Below are positions 51,449 through 58,140 of a DNA stretch of 64,000 bases, piece by piece. Under the pieces are notes generated by a model. It saw only the letters and a program-made list of their open reading frames with translations, ran no database searches and was not told the DNA's origin. This DNA comes from Treponema sp. (GTDB lineage: Bacteria; Spirochaetota; Spirochaetia; Treponematales; Treponemataceae), in contig JAKSTG010000003.1 in NCBI GenBank assembly GCA_024402695.1, positions 62,001 to 126,000 on the forward strand. Direction: 5' to 3'. Both the position numbers and the translations under genes were made by a program. Within the stretch, counting starts at the first letter, position 1. Every line of letters begins with the position of its first letter.

Positions 51449-51485
51449 TTGACATATTTTGAAAATTTGTCATAATAAAGATATT
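51449..51485 (+). promoter_or_regulatory. fabG promoter, leaderless or near-leaderless
   Basis: Consensus TTGACA (51449-51454), 16 bases, CATAAT (51471-51476) and nine bases lead to the ATG. TTGACATATTTTG matches the acyl-CoA synthetase promoter and TGTCA follows near the -10, suggesting a shared operator. Confidence 0.75.
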
Positions 51486-52253
51486 ATGGAAAATACAGAA
51501 AACGAAGTTGAAATCAAAAGAGTACTGGTTACCGGTGCCTCAGGCGGAATCGGACGTGCAATTGCTGTTGCATGTGCAAAAGAAGGTTACTATGTAATCT
51601 GTCATTATAATGGAAGCGAAGCCAAAGCCCAGGAGACTTTGGATATGGTAAAAGCTGCTGGTTCAGACGGAGAAATCTTACAGTTCAATGTTTCTGATCG
51701 TGCCGACTGCGAAGCAAAGCTTAAACCGCTGGCTCTTAAATATGGCGCCCTTTGGGGAATCGTAAACAATGCCGGAATCACACGAGACAACATCTTTGCT
51801 GCAATGAAAGGTGATCAGTGGGACGATGTAATTAACACAAATCTTGGAAGTTTTTACAATGTTGTTAAGCCTCTTATTATGCCAATGATTGGACGTAAGA
51901 ATACACGTGGTGGTCGTATCGTAACAGTTTCCTCAATTGTTGGTGTACACGGAAACGGCGGACAGACAAACTACTCTGCATCAAAAGCAGGTCTTATTGG
52001 TGCTTCAAAATCCCTGGCTCTGGAACTTGCAAGTCGTGGCGTTACAGTAAACTGTATTGCACCTGGTTTTATTGATACAGATATGACAAAAGCAATCAGA
52101 CCTGAAGCAATGGAAGCTATTCTTAAAGGAATCCCAATGGGACGTCCTGGACAGCCGGAAGAAATCGGTTCTGTAGCAGCATTCCTTCTTTCTGAAGGTG
52201 CTTCTTACATTACAGGTCAGGTTCTTGAAGTAAGCGGTGGTCTTACATCGTAG
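51486..52253 (+). CDS. fabG: 3-oxoacyl-ACP reductase
   Basis: FabG reduces 3-oxoacyl-ACP with NADPH in fatty acid elongation. The 255-residue short-chain dehydrogenase has the nucleotide motif VTGASGGIGRAIA near residue 14, NNAGITRDNIF near 95, the catalytic Ser, Tyr and Lys in VSSIVGVHGNGGQTNYSASK near 148-170, and the closing PGFIDTDMTK. I start at 51486 (MENTENEVEIK), because the upstream frame begins inside the promoter. It is followed by a clear terminator. Other fab genes are absent here, so a second role in another reduction is possible. Confidence 0.92.
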   Translation: MENTENEVEIKRVLVTGASGGIGRAIAVACAKEGYYVICHYNGSEAKAQETLDMVKAAGSDGEILQFNVSDRADCEAKLKPLALKYGALWGIVNNAGITRDNIFAAMKGDQWDDVINTNLGSFYNVVKPLIMPMIGRKNTRGGRIVTVSSIVGVHGNGGQTNYSASKAGLIGASKSLALELASRGVTVNCIAPGFIDTDMTKAIRPEAMEAILKGIPMGRPGQPEEIGSVAAFLLSEGASYITGQVLEVSGGLTS

Positions 52254-52282
52254 TTTTATTCAAGACATAATCAGATAAATAC

Positions 52283-52317
52283 AAAACGTTCTGAGTTTCC
52301 TCAGAACGTTTTTTTTT
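52283..52317 (+). terminator. Intrinsic terminator after fabG
   Basis: A perfect 13-bp stem (AAAACGTTCTGAG / CTCAGAACGTTTT) with a TTTC loop is followed by more Ts. The A-run on the other side could also serve the convergent gene. Confidence 0.88.
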
Positions 52318-52338
52318 GAGCCATTGAAATCAGTAGTT

Positions 52339-53127
52339 TTATTTGATTTCGAAATCTTTGACTTTAATTCCAAACCGGCCGGCAAAGTCTCGCGCTCTCC
52401 ATGCATTGAAAATTACGTCATTGGGGAAGTGAGCATCAGAATTGCAGATTATGGTTGCTCTTGAGTCTGCAGCCAATTCCCAGAATTCAACATAAGGATA
52501 AATCTGTCTGATTCCACGGTTTGTTTCCTGGGTTGTTTTTGCCAGACCGTATCCGTTTATTTCAATTGGTATATTTAAATCAACAGCGGCATCGATTATA
52601 GCGCGGCTTACTGCTTTTGTGTTTTCTGTCCATTCGTGCATTGTGGCCATAAAAAGATCCGGATGAGCAATAAAATCAAAAAGGCCGCTTTTCATTCCTG
52701 AAATGACCTGATCCGCATACATAATCAGTTCTTTATCATTCTGAATTTCTTGAGATCCTGGATGGAGCCCGTTCTTCATAATCCAGTGCTGTCCTAAAAC
52801 CAGATACTGAGCTCCAAACTTTCCACGTAGTTCATCTCTGTACCAGCTTTCATAAACCGGATCCCATTCACATTCAAAGCCTGTGTAAACAGGAAAGTCT
52901 ACAGCTTCTGCTGCTTCCTTTATAAGGTTCAGATAAAGAGGAACTTCATCAGCATCCATGCGTACGTTTTCCCAAGGGTCCGGAAAATCTTTTGGAAAAG
53001 GGCAGTGGTCAGAAAAGCCAAGGGCTTTGCATCCTTCTTTCTGTGCCTGAAGTGCGAAATCTACAGGTTTTCCCTGTGCATGTCCGCAAAGGTAAGTATG
53101 TGTGTGAAAATTACCAAGTTTTTCCAT
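52339..53127 (-). CDS. hisJ: PHP-family phosphatase, histidinol-phosphatase (HisJ/HisK) type
   Basis: The 262-residue protein is a PHP-domain metal-dependent phosphoesterase. Metal ligands appear in order: NFHTHTYLCGHA near residue 6, LGFSDHCPF near 37, Glu in TGFECEWD near 82, GQHWI near 110, FIAHPDLF near 150, and CNSDAHFPNDV near 230. The closest function is histidinol-phosphate phosphatase, which fits the his genes elsewhere in the window, but PHP proteins vary in substrate. A TATAGT box ends six bases before the ATG and there is no ribosome site. It is divergent from the TIGR02757-like gene across 48 bases. Confidence 0.85.
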   Translation of the reverse strand: MEKLGNFHTHTYLCGHAQGKPVDFALQAQKEGCKALGFSDHCPFPKDFPDPWENVRMDADEVPLYLNLIKEAAEAVDFPVYTGFECEWDPVYESWYRDELRGKFGAQYLVLGQHWIMKNGLHPGSQEIQNDKELIMYADQVISGMKSGLFDFIAHPDLFMATMHEWTENTKAVSRAIIDAAVDLNIPIEINGYGLAKTTQETNRGIRQIYPYVEFWELAADSRATIICNSDAHFPNDVIFNAWRARDFAGRFGIKVKDFEIK

Positions 53128-53139
53128 ATTATTACTATA
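53128..53139 (-). promoter_or_regulatory. -10 box of leaderless type before the PHP gene
   Basis: On the minus strand TATAGT (53134-53139) ends six bases before the ATG at 53127. No ribosome site is present. Confidence 0.5.
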
Positions 53140-53162
53140 AAGAAAAAATACGATTTTTTCAT

Positions 53163-53175
53163 TATAATCGGAAAT
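53163..53175 (+). promoter_or_regulatory. -10 box of leaderless type before the TIGR02757-like gene
   Basis: Consensus TATAAT (53163-53168) ends seven bases before the ATG at 53176. No ribosome site is present; the -35 is poor. Confidence 0.55.
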
Positions 53176-54006
53176 ATGAACAAAACTCAGGTTAATGAAC
53201 TTTTAAGGAATTTGGCAGAAAAATACGAAACTGCAGATTTCCTTACGGCGGATCCGAGCCGTTTTCTGCGTCAGTACAAGCGAACAACAGATATCGAGGT
53301 TTTCTCCTTTACAGCCGCTATGCTTTCCTTTGGAAACAGAAAGCAGTTCATTCCAAAAATCGAGTTTTTACAAGGCCTTGCCGACAACTGGGCAGGGAAG
53401 AAAGGTCTTGAACCTTCCTTTGCGGCCTGGATCATGTCCGGCGCTTATCGGGAAATGCTTGTTGCTCCTGATGGAGATGCAGACAAAAAGTTTTACCGGT
53501 TCTATTCCTACAAAGATATGTATGCTTTTTTCGATGAACTTCAGATGATTCTGCGAATTGCAGGTTCCATGGGCCGTTTTTTTCGCGAGTCTTTTCAGGA
53601 TATGCAGCCTACAGAATTAAGGGAAGGTAACAGGACTGCATCAATTTCGGATCTTTCTCCTGACCTTGCTTTGGACAGGATTATTTCCATGTCTTTCCCT
53701 AATTCCGCTATTGTCTCAAAAGGAAAAAACTCTGCAAATAAACGTATTCACATGTTCCTTCGCTGGATGGTTCGAAGAAATTCTCCTGTTGATTTAGGAT
53801 TGTGGTCCTGGTACAGTCCGAAAGATCTTTTAATGCCTCTTGATGTGCATGTCATGGAGGAGGGAATAAAACTGGGGCTGCTACCCGAAAATGCCAAGGC
53901 CGACAGGAAGACTGCGGTGACGCTTACAAAACGGCTTCGGGAGATTTGGCCGGAAGATCCGTGCAAAGGCGACTTCGCCTTGTTCGGTTTGGGAGTTGAT
54001 AGTTAA
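53176..54006 (+). CDS. TIGR02757/DUF2400-like protein (276 aa)
   Basis: The protein resembles the TIGR02757 (DUF2400) family, found in Bacteroidetes, spirochaetes and some other bacteria and of unknown biochemical role; its fold is probably related to HhH-GPD DNA glycosylases. Typical pieces are the N-terminal DPSRFLRQYKRTTDIEVFSF near 25, AMLSFGNRKQFIPKIEFL near 50, and the late RIHMFLRWMVRRNSPVDLGLW near 193 (in parts) followed by LLMPLDVHV near 227, where the conserved Asp-His pair sits. I start at 53176 because of the -10 box; the longer opening overlaps the divergent gene. A terminator follows at once. Confidence 0.85.
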   Translation: MNKTQVNELLRNLAEKYETADFLTADPSRFLRQYKRTTDIEVFSFTAAMLSFGNRKQFIPKIEFLQGLADNWAGKKGLEPSFAAWIMSGAYREMLVAPDGDADKKFYRFYSYKDMYAFFDELQMILRIAGSMGRFFRESFQDMQPTELREGNRTASISDLSPDLALDRIISMSFPNSAIVSKGKNSANKRIHMFLRWMVRRNSPVDLGLWSWYSPKDLLMPLDVHVMEEGIKLGLLPENAKADRKTAVTLTKRLREIWPEDPCKGDFALFGLGVDS

Positions 54007-54039
54007 AAAAAAGGCTGTCCAAAATGGACAGCCTTTTTT
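54005..54039. terminator. Bidirectional terminator between convergent genes
   Basis: GGCTGTCC / GGACAGCC with an AAAAT loop is flanked by eight As and six Ts, so it can terminate from both sides. A smaller hairpin (CGTGTC-AAA-GACACG) follows at 54043-54057. Confidence 0.88.
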
Positions 54040-54064
54040 GTCGTGTCAAAGACACGAAATATAA

Positions 54065-55102
54065 TTAGTCACGAACGTATGTGAGGAGTGAAGATCCGTC
54101 TGATTCTTCGAGATCATTCCAGATACAGAGTGAAAGTCCTTCGATTGGAGCATCTGCCAGTTCAAGTTCGAATTCAATTTCAGTAACATCATCAGCAACG
54201 ATGTTTTCTGCGATTACTTTTCCTGATCCTGCATTTACATCGATTTCTTTCCACCATCCTGCAACAGCAGCTGTGTTTTCTACAACGCGGCAGTGGAGGG
54301 CAGCAATGTTGTTGTTAGAACGTGTTTTCCAGTAAACCTTGATTTTGTCACCTGGGATTGGCCAGTCTGCATCCAGGTCGAATTTGTTTGTAATAGCAAC
54401 GATTGCCTGGTAGTTTGTTGGATCAGCCATTGTATCCTGAACACCGTTTACCCATGGGTAGTTTGGCTGAAGTTCAAGGTAAGCAAGGTCTTTTGAAAGG
54501 TCAAAGTTGTAAACTTTTGGTTCTTTGTGGTTTTCTACAGCAACGAAATCTCCTGCTGGAGTACCGATGTCTGATTCACAAACTCTTTCAACAGTTGCAT
54601 TTGCAAGACCACCGTTCTGTTCACCGTATGCGAAGCAAACTTTGAAGTTAGCTTTCATGTTTGCGCTAACAGGGAATGTGTAGTCCAGTTCAACTGGAGT
54701 TCCAGCTTTAACATCTTTAATGAATGTATCAGGTTCTGAACAAAGGTTTGTCCAGTAGTTAGCAGCTGCAGAGTCATCAACGATTCCAATTCTCAGGCTG
54801 TCAATGTCCATATCAGTAGTAATTTTTCCTTTGATAACGACTGTATCACCTTTCTGAACTTTGTTTACTTTTACAACTTTTGAAAGGTCAACTACAACCT
54901 GACGTGTAGAAGATCCTGATTCACCATACTGTGAGTTGTCCATGAATGAGAATGAATCTCCTGCATCAGCAATGTCCAGTACGTATGTCATTGGGTGTTC
55001 GTATCCAACTACAGCGGCTTTGCTTGATCCACCTGTAGATCCACAACTTACAAGGCTGAGAGCCAGGGCTGCAGCAGCAGCGAATGTCAATAATTTTTTC
55101 AT
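54065..55102 (-). CDS. Lipoprotein, tandem paralogue 2 (345 aa)
   Basis: The signal peptide ends in the lipobox LVSC followed by GSTGGSS. The mature protein is beta-rich and built of two related halves, each with a segment about metal-free sugar-module-like strands (MTYVLDIADAGDSFSFMDNS near 40, and PKVYNFDLSKDLAYLELQPNYPW in the second half near 190). The last residues are CIWNDLEESDGSSLLTYVRD, identical in type to its neighbour. It is a close paralogue of the lipoprotein encoded at 55345-56385 (shared GDFVAxENHKEPKVYxFD and NPTNYQ-region motifs). Function is unknown; carbohydrate or surface binding is a guess. A strong GGAGG site lies 8-9 bases before the ATG. Confidence 0.9.
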   Translation of the reverse strand: MKKLLTFAAAAALALSLVSCGSTGGSSKAAVVGYEHPMTYVLDIADAGDSFSFMDNSQYGESGSSTRQVVVDLSKVVKVNKVQKGDTVVIKGKITTDMDIDSLRIGIVDDSAAANYWTNLCSEPDTFIKDVKAGTPVELDYTFPVSANMKANFKVCFAYGEQNGGLANATVERVCESDIGTPAGDFVAVENHKEPKVYNFDLSKDLAYLELQPNYPWVNGVQDTMADPTNYQAIVAITNKFDLDADWPIPGDKIKVYWKTRSNNNIAALHCRVVENTAAVAGWWKEIDVNAGSGKVIAENIVADDVTEIEFELELADAPIEGLSLCIWNDLEESDGSSLLTYVRD

Positions 55103-55257
55103 TTATAAATCCTCCTGCGATTTATATACTCTTTAATTAAACTCATTTTACAACGGTATTTAAATTTAAGCAAAATATTTTTTTGTTTTAATTAAATTAA
55201 TTAAAATTTAAGTAAAAAATATGGATTTTATATCAATTTTTTTTGATTTATTTTAAA

Positions 55258-55299
55258 AAAATACCCCTGAATTGTTTTTCACAAGTTCAGGGGTATTTT
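55258..55299 (-). terminator. Terminator between the paralogous lipoprotein genes
   Basis: A 14-bp perfect stem (AAAATACCCCTGAA / TTCAGGGGTATTTT) is followed on the minus strand by a T-run. Nearby is another palindrome ACTCAAGAAATCTTGAGT (55312-55329). The rest of 55103-55344 is AT-rich and holds the promoter for the downstream paralogue. Confidence 0.85.
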
Positions 55300-55344
55300 C
55301 CCAAAAGGGGAACTCAAGAAATCTTGAGTCAGTTCAGATTATAA

Positions 55345-56385
55345 TTAGTCACGAACGTATGTAAGGAGTGAAGATCCGTTAGATTCTTCCAGGTCATTCC
55401 ACAGACAGAATGAGATACCGTCGATTGGAGCTTCTGCTACTTCGAATTCAGCTGTGATGATAGTTACTTCATCAGCTTTGATGTTTTCAGCGATAATCTG
55501 TCCTGAACCACCGTTTACGTCGATTTCTTTCCACCAGTTTACAGCAGGTGTGTTTTCGATGAGACGACAGTGAATAGCAGCGATGTCGTTGTTTGAACGT
55601 GTTTTCCATGTGATCTTGATTTTGTCACCTGGGATTGGCCAGTCGAGGTCTTTGTCGAATTTCTGTGTGAAAGCGATAACTGTCTGGTAGTTTGTTGGAT
55701 CAGCCATTGTATCCTGAACACCATCAACCCAAGGGTAGTTTGGTTCCATTGTTACGTAAGCCATGTCTTTAGACATATCGAATTCGTAAACTTTTGGTTC
55801 TTTGTGGTTTTCCTGTGCTACGAAGTCACCCTGTGGTGTTCCGATATCACATTCTGCTACTTTTTCAGCTGTGAAGTTAGAAGCAGGACCGTTCTGTTCG
55901 CCGTAAGCGAGAACCAGCATACATTCTCCACCAGCTTTGTTTACAATGTTCAGTGTAAGGTCGATATCAAATGGAACTCCTGCTTTGATTCCTTCAACGA
56001 AGTTCTGTCCTTCGTTAAGAACTGTCCATGAGCTTGAGTTGTCTACGATGCTTACCATAAGAGAATCAATGTCGATTTCTGATGTAAGGCGTCCTACCAG
56101 GTGAACTGTATCACCTTTCTGTGGTTTATTTGGTTTTACAATGCTGTACCATGAAGTTTTCTTTGTGTAGCTTGTCTGACGTGTTGACTGACCTGGTGTA
56201 CCGTACTGTGAGTTATCATCCATGTAGATAACTCCGTCTTTTGTTGCAGAAGCGATATCCAGTGTGTAAGTCATTGGATGTGGGTATCCTGCTTTTGGTG
56301 CTTTTGCAGCTCCGCCTGTTGAACCACAGCTCATAAGGCTGAGTCCAAGTACTGCTGCGGCAGCAATTGAAAGTAATTTTTTCAT
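55345..56385 (-). CDS. Lipoprotein, tandem paralogue 1 (346 aa)
   Basis: The signal peptide ends in the lipobox LMSC followed by GSTGGAA. Nearly the whole protein aligns with the product of 54065-55102: ends in CLWNDLEESNGSSLLTYVRD, has YPWVDGVQDTMADPTNYQ in the middle, and PIPGDKIKITWKTRSNND near 265. The N-terminal half has an extra short insertion (SYTKKTSWYSIVKPNKPQKG) compared with its paralogue. The two genes are in tandem with a terminator between, so each has its own promoter and dosage. AGGAGG lies eight bases before the ATG. Function is unknown. Confidence 0.9.
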   Translation of the reverse strand: MKKLLSIAAAAVLGLSLMSCGSTGGAAKAPKAGYPHPMTYTLDIASATKDGVIYMDDNSQYGTPGQSTRQTSYTKKTSWYSIVKPNKPQKGDTVHLVGRLTSEIDIDSLMVSIVDNSSSWTVLNEGQNFVEGIKAGVPFDIDLTLNIVNKAGGECMLVLAYGEQNGPASNFTAEKVAECDIGTPQGDFVAQENHKEPKVYEFDMSKDMAYVTMEPNYPWVDGVQDTMADPTNYQTVIAFTQKFDKDLDWPIPGDKIKITWKTRSNNDIAAIHCRLIENTPAVNWWKEIDVNGGSGQIIAENIKADEVTIITAEFEVAEAPIDGISFCLWNDLEESNGSSLLTYVRD

Positions 56386-56532
56386 TTTTTAAATCCTCCT
56401 AAGATTTATAACTATGTAAGATAATTTATTTTATAACGGGTTTTTAAATTTTAAGGTAAGGTATTTTCCTTAAAATTCTAAAAAAAAATTCAAATTTTTT
56501 CTGAAAACTGATTTAAATTTGTCAGGGATACT

Positions 56533-56556
56533 TATAGACTATAGAAACAGTCTATA
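56533..56556. promoter_or_regulatory. Inverted repeat upstream of metY, possible operator
   Basis: TATAGACT (56533-56540) and AGTCTATA (56549-56556) form a perfect 8-bp inverted repeat, with further TATAG copies to 56572. It lies about 65 bases before the metY ATG, upstream of the TATAAT box at 56604-56609. The remainder of 56386-56619 has no gene. Confidence 0.45.
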
Positions 56557-56603
56557 GGCAGGTTATAGGCGTGAATTAACGTAAATTTGTAAAAAAGCTA
56601 CTA

Positions 56604-56609
56604 TATAAT
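56604..56609 (+). promoter_or_regulatory. -10 box close to metY
   Basis: TATAAT lies ten bases before the ATG at 56620, so the leader would be only three or four bases. Confidence 0.45.
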
Positions 56610-56619
56610 GGGGTTTATA

Positions 56620-57897
56620 ATGAAAATCGAAACAAAATGTCTTCATTCCGGTTATACACCAAAAAATGGTGAACCAAGTCAGGTACCTATCGTTCAGAGT
56701 ACAACTTACCGCTTTGATTCTTGTGATCATGTTGCTGCTCTTTTTGACAAACCAACAGAATTCATGTATTCACGTTTTGCAAATCCAACTTGTGAAGCAG
56801 TAGAAAAGAAAATTGCCGATCTTGAAGGCGGTGTAGGCTGTATGCTCACTTCATCTGGCCAGGCTGCATCACTTCTTTCTATATTAAACCTTTGTTCTGC
56901 AGGTGACAGTTTTATCGCTTCTTCTTCTATTTACGGGGGAACAATCAATCTTTTCGGTTTTACTCTTAAAAAGCTTGGTATTGAAGTTATCTGGGTAGAC
57001 GTTGATGCTGACTACGACACAATCGTTAAGGCAATCAAACCAAATACAAAATGTATTTTCGGTGAAACAATTGCAAATCCTGCCCTTACAATTTTTGACT
57101 TTGAACTTTGGGCAAAAGCCGCACACGACAATGACATTCCTCTTATTGTAGACAATACTTTTGCAACTCCATACCTTTGTCGTCCTTTCGAATTCGGCTG
57201 TGACATTGTTGTTCACTCAACAACAAAATACATGGACGGACACGCAGTACAGGGTGGTGGTGCCATCGTTGACTCAGGTAACTTTGACTGGGAAGCTGCT
57301 TACAAGAAAACAGGAAAATTCGCAGACATGGTTGAACCTGATGAATCTTACCATGGACTTAAATATGTAGGAGACTTCGGAAAAGCCGCTTATATCGTAA
57401 AAGCAAGAACTCAGCTTATGCGCGACTTCGGATGTTATCCTGCAGCACAGAGTGCTTTCTACCTGAACCTTGGTCTGGAAACACTTTCAGTTCGTATGCC
57501 ACGTTACTGTGAAAACGCAAAGAAAGTTGCTGAATACTTCAAGAAATCTGACAAGATTGCCAGCGTAACTTACCCAGGACTTCCTGGAGACAAATACTAC
57601 GAAAAGGCACAGAAGTATCTTCCACTTGGAACAGCCGGTGTAGTTTCAATTTCAATTAAGGGTGGCCGCGATGCAGCAGTTCGCTTCATGGATGCTCTGA
57701 AACTTGCCTCAGACGAAGTTCATGTTGCCGACATCCGTACTTGTGTTCTTCACCCTGCAAGTGCAACACACCGCCAGCTTTCTGACGAACAGCTTGTTGC
57801 TGCCGGAATTGACGGCGGTATGGTTCGCTTCTCTTGTGGTCTTGAAAATGTAGAAGACATTATTGCTGATATTGATCGCGGTCTCGCAGCTATCTAG
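56620..57897 (+). CDS. metY: O-acetylhomoserine sulfhydrylase (PLP-dependent)
   Basis: This PLP enzyme makes homocysteine from O-acetylhomoserine and sulfide, for methionine synthesis. The 425-residue protein shows the family start KIETKCLHSGYTP, YSRFANPTCEAVEKKIADLEG near 50 (in parts), SSGQAASLLSIL near 78, the cofactor Asp in IVDNTFATPYLCRP near 180 and the PLP Lys in VHSTTKYMDGHAV near 203. The length and the GGAIVDSG segment fit MetY rather than the shorter MetB. I use the ATG at 56620 (MKIETK) because the earlier ATG overlaps the -10 box. A terminator follows. Confidence 0.92.
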   Translation: MKIETKCLHSGYTPKNGEPSQVPIVQSTTYRFDSCDHVAALFDKPTEFMYSRFANPTCEAVEKKIADLEGGVGCMLTSSGQAASLLSILNLCSAGDSFIASSSIYGGTINLFGFTLKKLGIEVIWVDVDADYDTIVKAIKPNTKCIFGETIANPALTIFDFELWAKAAHDNDIPLIVDNTFATPYLCRPFEFGCDIVVHSTTKYMDGHAVQGGGAIVDSGNFDWEAAYKKTGKFADMVEPDESYHGLKYVGDFGKAAYIVKARTQLMRDFGCYPAAQSAFYLNLGLETLSVRMPRYCENAKKVAEYFKKSDKIASVTYPGLPGDKYYEKAQKYLPLGTAGVVSISIKGGRDAAVRFMDALKLASDEVHVADIRTCVLHPASATHRQLSDEQLVAAGIDGGMVRFSCGLENVEDIIADIDRGLAAI

Positions 57898-57919
57898 AAA
57901 ATCTGATTGTCTGATATAT

Positions 57920-57970
57920 AAAAAGCTGTCTTTTGAAGTTTTTTCTAAGCTTCAAGGACAGCTTTTTTTT
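57920..57970 (+). terminator. Intrinsic terminator after metY
   Basis: An 11-bp outer stem (AAAAAGCTGTC / GACAGCTTTTT) encloses a second stem (TTGAAG / CTTCAA) and is followed by Ts. The remaining 57971-58140 has AT-rich DNA with a CATAGGGTGAATTCC motif but no gene. Confidence 0.85.
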
Positions 57971-58140
57971 ATGTTTTTCCGCCCCAAAAAGCCCTTATTC
58001 GGGCCAAAAAAGCCAAAAAAAAATAAAAAAATGTTGTAAAAACGGGAAAAACTCCAAAACATAATATTGTCATAGGGTGAATTCCGTAGTAACATCATAC
58101 GTTAGGGTTTTTTGTTTTTTTAAAAACCCGCGGAAAACTA

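Noticed and set aside
56386..56619. SAM riboswitch before metY
   Set aside because: No four-way junction or conserved SAM-I/II core is seen, and the likely transcription start lies only a few bases before the ATG, leaving no leader RNA.
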